Assembly (NCBI RefSeq): GCF_026151205.1
Contig: NC_087084.1
Location: 1,090,312-1,154,311, forward strand
Origin: Bolinopsis microptera
Taxonomy: Eukaryota > Ctenophora > Tentaculata > Lobata > Bolinopsidae
Direction: 5' to 3'
DNA length: 64,000 nucleotides
In this document: one piece after another, positions 25,701 through 33,400 of the stretch
Numbering within the stretch: position 1 is the stretch's first letter
Layout: the number at the start of each line of letters is the position of its first letter
Made by a program: the position numbers and the translations under genes
Notes under the pieces: model-generated
Databases searched by the model: none
Told to the model about the DNA's origin: nothing
The model's input: the letters and a program-made list of their open reading frames with translations, nothing else

Positions 25701-26213
25701 AAAATATAACCGAGTTAACTTAACATTTCGACCAACCTATCTAATTATGCATCTAGTCAACTATTTGATAAAGCCTGAATTACATTCACATCAACTCACC
25801 GAACACCTCCACAGAAGCACTGACATCTGTTTCAGCAGACTCAGTAGTAGCAGACTTGACACTACATGTGTAGATATTGTCTTGTGTGGTGTGTTGAGAG
25901 TCTACTACTAGCGTTGCGTCCTGTTTCTCCCCGCTTACTGATCCTGAAGTGGGTAGTCATGTTGACCGCAAAAGTTGACCGTTTCGGAAAAGATGTCATA
26001 AAACGGATTGCAGTAAATGATATATTAACATTTATTTTTTGAATGCTGATTAAGTATTCTTACCCTGATTAACAGTAAATCCTCCTCCGGTGCTGATCTC
26101 GTCTCCATTACTCTTTAACCAAGTTACAGTGAGGGCTTCAGTCACTCCTGTTATTACACAGGTTAGAGTAGCGGAGGTCCCTGAACCTACTTCTCGTCCA
26201 CCCATTGTAACAT
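10189..26213 (-). CDS. left multi-Ig extracellular protein gene, exons 10-40 (5' end missing)
   Basis: Thirty-one splice-bounded exons on the minus strand encode about 1820 residues: Ig domains 5-19, Cys-poor beta-sandwich-like modules and a CCP/sushi-like tail. Exons, 5' to 3' (high to low coordinate): 26213-26064, 25943-25800, 25696-25406, 25154-24882, 24637-24350, 24108-23785, 23564-23289, 23156-22872, 22732-22460, 21945-21658, 21489-21389, 21273-21096, 20954-20832, 20723-20562, 20422-20266, 19696-19541, 19325-19213, 19111-18974, 18814-18670, 18486-18389, 17189-17036, 16895-16714, 16571-16420, 16321-16236, 16000-15882, 15775-15662, 14350-14222, 14100-13924, 13742-13628, 13520-13415, 10353-10189. 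The summed length keeps one frame to the TAG stop. Exons 1-9, present in the right copy, are absent here because the sequence stops at the gap. Function is inferred only: a secreted adhesion or recognition protein. Confidence 0.88.
10970..13350. mobile_element. 2.38-kb non-autonomous TTAA transposon with 35-bp terminal inverted repeats
   Basis: Terminal inverted repeats at 10970-11004 and 13316-13350 begin GGACACGTTCATTTGAGTTT and are identical over 35 bp. TTAA flanks both sides (10966-10969, 13351-13354). The corresponding right-arm intron (~50520) has a single TTAA and no insert, so the empty site is directly visible. There is no transposase ORF. The interior is AT-rich and carries ~18 copies of a TGTGACAAAGTxAAC-like motif in both orientations. 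TTAA duplication suggests the piggyBac superfamily, but the GG termini are not typical, so the class is tentative. Confidence 0.88.
13924..15775 (-). CDS. left Ig gene exons 35-37: Cys-poor Ig-like modules
   Basis: Exons 15775-15662, 14350-14222 and 14100-13924. They encode GETFVKSTEWATIGDRTTL..VSVVWQQE, a middle segment and YRTQVQIASLKETTAEVQLK..VTFSVTVEGPDKPSSV. A strand-C-like Trp (VVWQQE) is kept but the canonical Ig cysteines are absent. The intron after exon 35 consists mostly of the 44-bp splice-donor array. The correct donor is the highest-coordinate one (15662/15661). Confidence 0.82.
14457..15690 (-). repeat. 44-bp minisatellite carrying a copied 5' splice site, ~28 copies
   Basis: On the minus strand each unit is the 3' end of exon 35 (TGTTTCTGTAGTCTGGCAAC, then AGGAGA) plus its donor GTGAGT and the first intron bases. 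The right arm has one copy (49366-49410). The array therefore grew from the exon/intron junction itself. One unit near 15500 carries a small insertion (AATGAGAAA), and a few units are 1 bp short. Confidence 0.95.
15882..16571 (-). CDS. left Ig gene exons 32-34: beta-sandwich-like region
   Basis: Exons 16571-16420 (ERNIIIPSTHINVIT..), 16321-16236 and 16000-15882 (ending FTYTVNAGSASEIVKTGTAF). Their lengths of 152, 86 and 119 nt equal the right copy. No cysteines. I do not recognise a named domain, but the alternating hydrophobic pattern suggests beta strands. Confidence 0.8.
16714..17189 (-). CDS. left Ig gene domain 19 (exons 30-31)
   Basis: Exons 17189-17036 and 16895-16714, split by a phase-2 intron. 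B-strand cysteine in SSVTCVVP, C-strand Trp in RWTLDDNAIS and F-strand cysteine in GTLQCIAAYHP. A Pro/Ser-rich spacer precedes the domain. Confidence 0.85.
17640..18340. mobile_element. foldback element in the left-arm intron between exons 29 and 30
   Basis: Inverted arms of ~120 bp (about 17802-17925 and 18095-18222) share TACCTTCCGGGAATTATATC, CACTGAGAGCTGATAATTTG and CCAAGGTATTATCAGC. The right-arm intron lacks this insert and goes directly from ATTTTATAAATAATAACTAG to the exon-29 side. It ends in AT-rich TATTATAA-type sequence, and the exact target duplication cannot be fixed by eye. No ORF. Confidence 0.6.
18389..18814 (-). CDS. left Ig gene domain 18 (exons 28-29)
   Basis: Exons 18814-18670 and 18486-18389. 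Cysteine in LTLTCSYIS, Trp in FSWIFSDQSC and F-strand NAGNYRCYFTK. The intron inside the domain is phase 2. Here the donor context is GGCA|GTAAG, whereas the right copy has GGCG|GTAAG. Confidence 0.85.
18880..18990 (-). repeat. 47-bp tandem duplication of a 5' splice site (2 donors)
   Basis: The exon-27 end GAGATCAACG and donor GTAAGT are repeated once in the intron, 47 bp apart. The right arm has three donors (43251-43388). Confidence 0.9.
18974..19325 (-). CDS. left Ig gene domain 17 (exons 26-27)
   Basis: Exons 19325-19213 (SATLTCSVINPTDTLTVAWY) and 19111-18974 (ELILPSQVEDSTYTCKVSGN). Canonical Cys-Trp-Cys is kept. The domain is split in the C-C' region by a phase-1 intron. Confidence 0.86.
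19541..20422 (-). CDS. left Ig gene domain 16 (exons 24-25)
   Basis: Exons 20422-20266 (STLTCSVSGVSANDIDLMWL) and 19696-19541 (DQTFTCRVTVGVQT). The phase-2 intron between them contains the 73-bp splice-site array. The exon-24 donor is GTTGTGGT|GTGAGT at 20266/20265. Confidence 0.86.
19806..20316 (-). repeat. 73-bp minisatellite with splice sites, 7 copies
   Basis: Each unit copies the end of exon 24 (VQYRDPTN..ENYVVV coding text), its GTGAGT donor and 16 intron bases ending TATATTGTAG. Donor copies stand at a regular 73-bp spacing from 20266 down to ~19824. The right arm has one copy (42357-42425). Confidence 0.95.
20562..20954 (-). CDS. left Ig gene domain 15 (exons 22-23)
   Basis: Exons 20954-20832 (ASITCTATGVSEDSSIAWF) and 20723-20562 (TEDKVFTCVVSASGQADQTE). 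Phase-1 junction GAC G|GT GAC. Confidence 0.85.
20985..21075. repeat. ~21-bp intronic minisatellite, ~4 copies
   Basis: Copies of a GTGCTTTATGTTTCAGTTGA-like unit. The right arm has expanded the same array to about 20 copies (41280-41695). Confidence 0.85.
21096..21489 (-). CDS. left Ig gene domain 14 (exons 20-21)
   Basis: Exons 21489-21389 (DVVFTCTVADLTASVIITWF) and 21273-21096 (VTRGTSSYSCRVKSTQFPES). Phase-0 intron inside the domain. The junction residue is Arg here and Lys in the right copy. Confidence 0.86.
21658..21945 (-). CDS. left Ig gene domain 13 (exon 19)
   Basis: Whole Ig domain in a single 288-nt exon: TTISCKITQISKEMKISW and EDKTYTCTVSSVD. Phase 1 at both ends. Confidence 0.9.
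22102..22430. mobile_element. ~330-bp MITE-like insertion specific to the left arm
   Basis: It lies in the intron after exon 18 and is absent at the right-arm site (~40210). Ends are imperfect inverted repeats (GGAAAACCTTACTG at the left, CCAGTAAGGTTTCT at the right). The interior matches 53660-53880 in the same orientation (AGAGGTGATAATTTTTCAATAGC, CTGAATTCAGCCATGTAGTC against CTGGAGTCATACTAGC). No coding capacity. Confidence 0.75.
22460..22732 (-). CDS. left Ig gene domain 12 (exon 18)
   Basis: Single 273-nt exon: GTGTTLTCEITGLLATATVTW and GEDAVYTCVVTSGEFEQS. It ends TAT T|GTAAG, like exon 13, unlike the usual TAT G|GT. Confidence 0.9.
22872..23156 (-). CDS. left Ig gene domain 11 (exon 17)
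   Basis: Single 285-nt exon: NTEISCIISGLTTAVSSVTW and SDQDYVCRVVSGEYIQS. Confidence 0.9.
23289..23564 (-). CDS. left Ig gene domain 10 (exon 16)
   Basis: Single 276-nt exon: PATITCTITNIASVNGVTVTW and QTDTVYTCIISSTAYPDS. It is two codons shorter than the right copy in the C'-D loop (EQTDSTE against EQTLTDNSE). Confidence 0.9.
23785..24108 (-). CDS. left Ig gene domain 9 (exon 15) with NPG repeat
   Basis: Single 324-nt exon: TTLSCVVSDITQTVLITW and DTDTTYTCEVKSGALQ. The loop after the C strand contains a coding 9-bp minisatellite giving NPG four times then NP. The right copy has one NPG fewer. Confidence 0.9.
24350..24637 (-). CDS. left Ig gene domain 8 (exon 14)
   Basis: Single 288-nt exon: TETTITCKVTEISEQLSITW, then ..EDSTYTCTVTSRSYTES.., the same length as the right copy. 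Acceptor CCCCAG at 24638-24643. Confidence 0.88.
24882..25154 (-). CDS. left Ig gene domain 7 (exon 13)
   Basis: Single 273-nt exon: GTGTTLTCKITGLSATATVTW and QQDEEYTCVVTSGQYSAS. Ends TAT T|GTAAG. Confidence 0.9.
25406..25696 (-). CDS. left Ig gene domain 6 (exon 12)
   Basis: Single 291-nt exon: SDTTLSCIITGITDTATVTW and NDDTAYTCRVTSGSLPDS. Confidence 0.9.
25800..26213 (-). CDS. left Ig gene domain 5 (exons 10-11)
   Basis: Exons 26213-26064 (SATLTCVITGVTEALTVTWL) and 25943-25800 (QDNIYTCSVKSATTES). It is the most upstream exon pair left of the gap. Confidence 0.88.
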
Positions 26214-26294
26214 CTGAAAACAGAGAAATTAACAATTGTGTTGCACGTTTATAAAAATACTTATTTATGTATGATCATTGAAATTTCTGTTTTG

Positions 26295-26482
26295 GCGATT
26301 AATGCTGAAAACGTTACCATGTTTAAACTTCTTAATTAATATTGAAAACGTTACCATGTTTAAACTTCTTAATTAATATTGAAAACGTTACCATGTTTAA
26401 ACTTCTTAATTAATATTGAAAACGTTACCATGTTTAAACTTCTTAATTAATATTGAAAACCTTACCATGTTTAAACTTCTCA
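26295..26482. repeat. ~36-bp minisatellite next to the gap
   Basis: About five copies of ATTGAAAACGTTACCATGTT followed by TAAACTTCTTAATTAAT. The right-arm partner at 36250-36395 has about three, and its array starts 5 nt inside the intron, at the exon-9 donor. Confidence 0.9.
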
Positions 26483-26503
26483 CCGTATAATTATTAAAGG
26501 TTT

Positions 26504-26603
26504 NNNNNNNNNNNNNNNNNNNNNNNNNNNNNNNNNNNNNNNNNNNNNNNNNNNNNNNNNNNNNNNNNNNNNNNNNNNNNNNNNNNNNNNNNNNNNNNNN
26601 NNN
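26504..26603. other. assembly gap of exactly 100 N
   Basis: A run of 100 unknown bases, a common placeholder length for a scaffold join of unknown size. The inverted homology of the left arm ends here. Confidence 1.
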
Positions 26604-26713
26604 GGCAGACCAAGGAGAACCTTTCTGTCGTTAACTTACGGCACAATAAAGTTCTCAAAGCTGTCATATTCTGGACAAAAAGTTCGAAATGGAAAAATTT
26701 TTGAAAAAGTTTC

Positions 26714-26827
26714 AACGGACTTTAACTTGGACGGACATTAATTGAACGGACTTTATTTGAACGGACATTAAGATGAACGCTAGGGCCTCCAGCGTTCAAG
26801 TAATGTCCGTCCAAATAAGGTCCGATA
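26714..26827. repeat. hairpin with short direct repeats
   Basis: Arms GGACATTAAGATGAACGCT (26763-26781) and AGCGTTCAAGTAATGTCC (26791-26808) flank a 9-base loop. They are preceded by repeated GAACGGACTTTA/GGACGGACATTA words. This is a probable transposon end. Confidence 0.6.
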
Positions 26828-26991
26828 AGGTATATTGTTACTATAGCAAAAAAAGCCGTATATTGTGATTAATTCCTTAGACTTTTAGACTAGCAGAAAC
26901 AGCTATACAGTAATCTTTTATTTAAAAGCTTTTAAGAGGTGACTTTTGCAATTATTTCATTATTAAAATGGTTAAATTATTTACAATTCAG

Positions 26992-27409
26992 GATTGAACA
27001 GTGCTCTATATTCGGTATCAAGTAACACTGAGAACAGTGTACAATCCTCAGCTCTCTCAATACAGAGGTGAGTGCAGTGTGTAGTTTGCACAACACTTCA
27101 CTGCATCATAACATGTAACCATAGCTACACTTCCTTATATGGTTATGTAATCATAGCAACACTACATTATATAGTTAGAGTTTGTACCTCCATCCTCTTT
27201 TCTACCTGTTGGAGTCAGGAAATTTCACTTTCAAATTAATTGAAATCTGTAAAATATTCGCCATGACTAACAAATACCTGTTACAGAGTTGCTAACACAT
27301 TTCCCATTTAGCTCGGGTACAACAGAGTCTGATATACTAACATGTGAAGTAAAGTTCAGCGTAGCACATGCAGTAGCTGCAACAGTACCTTTACAGCTAC
27401 ATGTCTATG
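26992..27409 (+). CDS. right Ig gene domain 1, 3' part (exons 1-2)
   Basis: Exons 26992-27067 and 27312-27409, joined in phase 2, give LNSALYSVSSNTENSVQSSA..SDILTCEVKFSV..LHVYG. Only the C'-to-G half of the Ig domain is present. The B-strand half must be upstream. Confidence 0.75.
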
Positions 27410-30400
27410 GTAAGCGTGCAGTATGGTACTTTATTAAAAGCTATATCTTATCATGAGAATATTTTGGCACATTAATATTGATTGACAAATTAGATACAAC
27501 TTTTCATAATGTATAGATTTGGATTCTGGTGGGAGGTGAAACGTGACAGCACCTAACCAGTCAAACTCCAAAGTCCCTGTCACGTGTCACCAAGACACAC
27601 TTGTCATGTGTCACCAGGACACATGTCTACTAATGTATGTATTCAGATGTGGAGGCGTCTAGTATGGTCCTGGTACAAGCCCTGTCCCCCACTCAGCTGT
27701 ATTGTAATGTCTCTAATCTGGACCAGGACAGTTCAGCTGTTATTTGGTGGAAACGGAGCAGCGATAACCAGGAATTTAAGGTATTTAGTAAACACATTCC
27801 ACAACAGAAGATGTCACTGTCAGTCATAGACTTTTTAAATTTACAAGATTTGCAGGTTATTTCTTCCACATGTTCGACCAACTCTTCCTCAAAACTAAAA
27901 ATGAGCATTTTCATTTCTTCTAAGATTAGTTCATTCAGGACGAAGAAGGAAACAATGTAGTGACTGGTACTCCAGATAATTCCAACCAAATAAACTATCT
28001 TAGTCTAGATTCCACGCTGACTAAGACTGATGATGTTTTTACTTGTTTGGTAGAAGTTACTGAAGGAGAAACTGCTCAGTTTGAAATTGTCTTAAATACA
28101 TTCAGTAAGTTTTACACTTTTTGATATATAATAATAATAATTTGGTTGACCGCAGTCGGGGAGCCGATTTCCCTGTCTAATTGTATTTCGGCCACGGTCC
28201 TTTCGGTACAGATTTCTCTGCAATATAGTCGGGACGCAAACCCAGGCGTATACACTCGTGTTATCTTCGCAGCTCTTATGAAAGCCACTACCATTTACGC
28301 CATGGTTTGGTTAGTGACGGCTGCCCTTCAGATTTTGAGATTTTGGCCCAACTGGGATTCGAACTCGCAACCTCCAGGCCAGTAGACAGGCGGATTAACC
28401 GACTGAGCCACTGAGCCACTTTTTGATATACTTGAAGACTAAAAAGAAAACAATATGATAACAGAAAACGGTTCACTTGAATAAGAGTCGCAATGAAAAA
28501 ATATTTTTCCCTATTTTCCTATTGAGTAGCAACAGTCGACACTACCTTATATTGTTATGTAACCACTAGCCATATCAACACTACCGTTTATGGATATGTA
28601 ACCATAGCAACACTACCTTATATGGTAACTCTCACAGCGGTTACCCCTATGGAGGAACACTCCCACAAAAAGGAGCCTGCTACCTTGTCATGTGTTATAG
28701 GAGGGGCTGGGGAACAGTTACTAGTGCAGTGGTCAGATAGTCAGGTGAGATATAATTAGATATAACCAATAGTTAGATATAATGAGATATAACCAATAGT
28801 ATTAGTTAGCTTTTAATTTCTTCTCAAAAGTTATTTGATTTGACGTTTTTGATTTGTGATTCTGCATGGTTATGATTTAGATATTTGGTATAGGAAAATA
28901 CTTTTATAAGAATATTGATCTGCTTATATAATGATGGAATAACTCAGGACAATAACTTGGAGGAGGAGGGAGGATACGAAATAGAGCAAGGTACCTTCAG
29001 TCAGGACTCCCAAACCTCCGTACTGACAATAAGGTAGTTGATATAGCGAATATTATCTGATTACTTTATTACTATAGTGCACTGATGTAGAACTAGAGAT
29101 CTCTGACAATTGTAGTAGAGGCCTTACCTGGCACTCCTTATATGGGCATCACGTGTTTCTGTACTTCATACTACAGCTCCCTTTTACTGACACTCTTCCC
29201 TCCCAGTGGAGAGCACACTGGAGATGATGGAGAGTACAAGTGTCTTGTGTCCTCTGATGGGGGGGAATCTTTCTACTCTCACTCTGTTCCTCTCAATGTT
29301 CTCGGTAAGTTAACCTTTCTACTCTCACTCTGTTCCTCTCAATGTTCTCGGTAAGTTAACCTGTGTAATAACCTGTGTATTGTGTAATAACCTGTGGAAT
29401 AACCTGTGTAATAACCTGTGTAATTACCTGTGTAATAAACTGTGTAGTAACCTGTGTAGTAACCTGTGTAGTAACCTGTGTAGTAACCTGTGTAGTAACC
29501 TGTGTAGTAACCTGTGTAGTAACCTGTGTAATAACCTGTGTAATAACCTGTGTAATAACCTGTGTAGTAACCTGTGTGAAGTGTCATTAAAAGTGTCACT
29601 AAAAGTAAGTCTGCCATTTATGATTAAACTTCTGTCAGTAAGTGAAGCTCAACCACTGCTAGAAGTAGACTTTCTTTGATCCACGGTAATGAATATAATA
29701 AGGAACACCAATGATGTGCAATTTATAATTATCACGTGCAAAATAAAGAGCACGTGCCCCGCTCAGATTCTAGCAATTATATATAGTTATATAAACCACT
29801 ATATACTTATTACTATTTATGTTACTCTGAGACAGCTGCATCGTATCTTTGAACCGATCTGAATAAGCTGTCTTACTTATTGTGCGTGATAACGCCTCAT
29901 CCACACGTGATAACGCCTCCTCCTAACACGCACCACATGGTAACTCATTGTTTGTTTGAGACCCTCCAATTTATCTCAGACGGCCCTTATCAATTATAAG
30001 AGCCAGTCTACTTTGAATAGATTTAGGAGTTGACACGTGCTCCTTTTATTTTACAGTCACGTGCCTATTTGTCTTATTGTGTAATATTGTGTCTCCGTCG
30101 TAAGTCGTAACCTTGGCATCACTTGTAGCTCTCTTGATTATTTATAATCTTGTTTATCGACAATGTAGGACAAATTTAACAAAAAAATTAGCAGCAATTA
30201 AGAAAACATCCCGGTTTGGTCCGTCCGGATATCCGGCATTTATATCCGGTCCGGTTTCCAAGAATTTTGCCGGATATTCAACCGGAAATTTCTTTTATAA
30301 ATGTTCCTGAAATGCATATTATGGTCTAAATTTTTGCTAAATGGCATCCAGTCAGTGCTCTCAGTGACCAGTGAATTTATGATATCTTGTTATCTGTCAG

Positions 30401-33400
30401 CGAATGTTAAAGACGCGTGAGAATGTTAGATTTTGTGTAACACAAAGCTACCAAGATCGATGACAAAACTTTATTTATGAGCATTGCAAGAAGAGGGTTC
30501 CTTCTTTATTGTGGCAAGCAAACTCGTTACTAACTCCCCTTATACCAAGGATTAAAACAAAGGTCATTATGCTATTAAACAGCTATGAGGATTATTTTCG
30601 GGAACATAAACGCCACGATCTTGTGAAGTTGTGAGAGCTGCAGATTTTGGGCTTTACTTCTAAAATTTGTACATTTGTGCTACGCAAATGGGTACTCAAT
30701 TGTTCTAACTTGTTAAATTATTCGTACTCTTTAACAGTTTAACAAAGAAAGGGACAATCAACAAACTAGTTGCAAAACACTACTACAGCTAGTAGTAGTA
30801 GTATAGTAGCTAGTAGTAGTATAGTAGCTAGTAATAGTAGTATTTAGTATAGTATAGTATAGTTATATAGTAGTAGCAGATCACAAGTTATTGGTAATCG
30901 TCTAAGATAGCAGTTGTTGTATATTCATAGCTACTGTAAAGAATAGAGGACTAATTTTAGTATCTGTGTAATATAAATACCTGCGAATCAAATGTTTATG
31001 TAGAGGGGTAAAGTTAGCATAGTAAAGGTATTTACTATTGATGGACTCAGAACTTTATTAACAATTTTTACCTGTTAACTTCTTTTTCCACGCTGTAGAA
31101 CCACTAATAACCCCGTAGTACCCACGTGGTTACCCACGTAGTTAACCACGGGCCACGTAGTACTCACGTAGTTACCCAGGTAGTTACCTACGTAGTTACC
31201 CACGTAGTTACCCACGTGGTTACCCACGTAGTTACCCACGTAGTACTCACGTAGTTACCCACGTATTCACCCGAGTAGTACCCACGTAGTACCCACGTAG
31301 TTACCCACGTAGTTACCCACGTAGTTACCCACGTAGTTACCCACGTAGTTACCCACGTAGTTACCCACGTAGTTACCCACGGGCCACGTAGTACTCACGT
31401 AGTTACCTACGTAGTTACCCACGTAGTTACCCACGGGCCACGTAGTACTCACGTAGTTACCCACGTAGTACCCACGTGGTTACCTACGTAGTTACCCACG
31501 TAGTTACCCACGTAGTTACCCACGTAGTTACCCACGTAGTTACCCACGTAGTTACCCACGTAGTTACCCACGTAGTTACCCACGTAGTACTTACGTAGTT
31601 ACCTACGTAGTTACCCACGTAGTTACCCACGGGCCACGTAGTACTCACGTAGTTACCTACGTAGTTACCCACGTAGTTACCCACGGGCCACGTAGTACTC
31701 ATGTAGTTACCTACGTAGTTACCCACGTAGTTACCCACGGGCCACGTAGTACTCACGTAGTTACCCACGTAGTACTCACGTAGTTACCTACGTAGTTACC
31801 CACGTAGTTACCCACGGGCCACGTAGTACTCACGTAGTTACCTACGTAGTTACCCACGTAGTTACCCACGGGCCACGTAGTACTCACGTAGTTACCCACG
31901 TAGTACTCACGTAGTTACCCACGGGCCACGTAGTACTCACGTAGTTACCTACGTAGTTACCCACGTAGTTACCCACGGGCCACGTAGTACTCACGTAGTT
32001 ACCCACGTAGTACTCACGTAGTTACCTACGTAGTTACCCACGTAGTTACCCACGGGCCACGTAGTACTCACGTCGTTACCTACGTAGTTACCCACGTAGT
32101 TACCCACGGGCCACGTAGTACTCACGTAGTTACCTACGTAGTTACCCACGTAGTTACCCACGGGCCACGTAGTACTCACGTAGTTACCCACGTAGTACTC
32201 ACGTAGTTACCTACGTAGTTACCCACGTAGTTACCCACGGGCCACGTAGTACTCACGTAGTTACCTACGTAGTTACCCACTTAGTTACCCACGGGCCACG
32301 TAGTACTCACGTAGTTACCTACGTAGTACTCACGTAGTTACCTACGTAGTTACCCACTTAGTTACCCACGGGCCACGTAGTACTCACGCAGTTACCCACG
32401 TAGTACTCACGTAGTTACCTACGTAGTTACCCACGTAGTTACCCACGGGCCACGTAGTACTCACGTAGTTACCTACGTAGTTACCCACGTAGTTACCCAC
32501 GTAGTTACCCACGCAGTTACCCACGTAGTTACCCACGTAGTTACCCACGTAGTTACCCACGTATTTACCCACGTAGTTACCCACGTGGTAAAGAGTGTGA
32601 GGCAGCTGCTCCATAGCCACTAATAGCAGTTTTATCTTAACATTGTCTCACATCTAGTCTTGCTCAATAACTACACGCCTGGTATTGAACAGTCTTGCTC
32701 AATAACTACACACCTGGTATTGAACAGTCTTGCTCAATAACTACACGCCTGGCATTGAACAGTCTTGCTTAATAACTACACACCTGGTATTGAACAGTCT
32801 TGCTCAATAACTACACACCTGGTATTGAACAGTCTTGCTCAATAACTACACGCCTGGCATTGAACAGTCTTGCTCAATAACTACACACCTGGTATTGAAC
32901 AGTCTTGCTCAATAACTACACACCTGGTATTGAACAGTCTTGCTTAATAACTAACACGCCTGGCATTGAACAGTCTTGCTTAATAACTACACACCTGGCA
33001 TTGAACAGTCTTGCTCAATAACTACACACCTGGTATTGAACAGTCTTGCTCAATAACTACACGCCTGGTATTGAACAGTCTTGCTCAATAACTACACGCC
33101 TGGTATTGAACAGTCTTGCTCAATAACTACACACCTGGCATTGAAGCTGGACTTGAAAACTCACTGTCAGAATATTATTACAACCACATGAAAAAAGTGT
33201 TAAAGTATAATGTTAAAGTAGCCACTGCCTGTAAAGTAATTAGAACGAGTAATCTTATATCAGCGCAACACGTAGGAATCGCACTTATACACTGTTATAT
33301 ATTATATGTTGCCTCTAAATTCGGGCCATTATTTTTATATTTGCCACCTTCAATACCGCCCCTCAGAAATGCTCGCTAATTTTTTCTCTCAGTTTATTCT

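Larger units (their letters stand above)
5400..26480. repeat. left arm of a giant inverted duplication
   Basis: Read in reverse complement, this arm follows 36250-59340 in order: outer unique sequence (5500-7300 versus 57400-59330), GAGAGG/CTCTCC microsatellite, poly-G/poly-C, the last Ig-gene exon, and then every exon back to exon 10. Arms differ by substitutions, minisatellite copy number and discrete insertions. The outer boundary is near 5.4 kb, where the other arm degrades into poor-quality sequence. The inner boundary coincides with the assembly gap. Confidence 0.92.

Noticed and set aside
28340-28417. A functional tRNA gene
   Set aside because: The A and B box sequence is the head of a SINE with target-site duplications and an unrelated body. 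No convincing cloverleaf was made out.
29339-32620. Repeat-protein ORFs (YYTGYYTG, CVITCVVTC, VGNYVGNYV)
   Set aside because: 12-bp satellites are open in several frames by arithmetic. There are no flanking exon features.
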